Source: Roseateles toxinivorans
GTDB taxonomy: Bacteria; Pseudomonadota; Gammaproteobacteria; Burkholderiales; Burkholderiaceae_C
Assembly: GCA_945898095.1 (NCBI GenBank)
Contig: CAMDHE010000043.1
Coordinates: 1-35,677, forward strand
DNA: 35,677 nt
Direction of reading: 5' to 3'
The notes under the pieces are model-generated. The model was not told the DNA's origin, did not search any database, and saw only the letters and a program-made list of their open reading frames with translations. The translations under genes and the position numbers were made by a program. Shown piece by piece: positions 35,534 through 35,677 of this stretch (position 1 is its first letter; every line of letters starts with the position of its first letter).

Positions 35534-35677
35534 GGATGCTCTGCATAACTCAACGCGGATGTGTGCAGTGCGGACCGGGATGGGATGCAAGGCGCATTTT
35601 GCGGCCAATAGCGCGTGCTATTGGCAATAAATGCAACGCCGCAGACCGCCCGGGGCCGCGCTAGCACAAGCCGTGAG
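35534..35677. mobile_element. MITE-like inverted-repeat element, copy C (right end outside window)
   Basis: It begins with the terminal repeat GGATGCTCTGCATAAC, preceded by TTAG (35530-35533). It runs in the same orientation as copy A and stops at the last base of the window, before its right terminal repeat. Internal hairpin arms lie at 35604-35612 and 35617-35625. It interrupts the RES-domain gene. Confidence 0.8.

Overview
The window looks like chromosomal DNA of a GC-rich betaproteobacterium, most likely Burkholderiales and possibly Comamonadaceae-like. This rests on the ribF-ileS-lspA block, a yajQ/murB divergent pair, a paired PimC/PimD-like acyl-CoA dehydrogenase operon and the style of the proteins; no rRNA or tRNA is present to settle it. 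Both ends of the window fall inside copies of the same short inverted-repeat element, so it is probably one assembly contig bounded by repeats.

Layout. 1-1036: element copy A fused to a nitronate monooxygenase gene that has lost its 5' part. 1069-5631: metabolic and transport genes (two EamA transporters, a short-chain dehydrogenase, a quinone oxidoreductase, a DUF2189 membrane protein). 5632-15555: a repeat-rich accessory stretch with a winged-helix regulator, two paralogous MASE1-like membrane proteins, an ECF sigma factor with a probable anti-sigma protein, a large exported TPR-CHAT protein, a Crp/Fnr-type regulator, a small lipoprotein, mazEF, REP-like clusters and element copy B. 15556-20853: housekeeping genes lspA, ileS, ribF and an rsuA-type pseudouridine synthase. 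21024-30072: an RpiR-type regulator followed by iaaA, gsiABCD, a DmpA-type peptidase and an M55 D-aminopeptidase, nearly all translationally coupled. 30104-32402: two acyl-CoA dehydrogenases behind a perfect TetR-type operator. 32560-34189: yajQ and murB. 34219-34811: a BrnT/BrnA toxin-antitoxin pair. 35089-35677: a RES-domain toxin gene cut at its 5' end by element copy C.

Most notable. First, three closely matching sites (6909, 11746, 13992) each carry TGACC and GTCT separated by exactly 16 bp, with a conserved GCCGCC spacer core. They lie upstream of the ECF sigma gene, the Crp-like gene and the second MASE1-like gene, and look like the promoters of an ECF regulon that ties the TPR-CHAT neighbourhood together. 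Second, a roughly 162-bp non-coding element with 16-bp terminal inverted repeats and a TTAG target duplication is present three times and has disrupted genes at both ends of the window. Third, the RpiR-iaaA-gsi-dmpA-dppA operon reads as one pathway for importing and cleaving isoaspartyl, glutathione-like or D-residue peptides.
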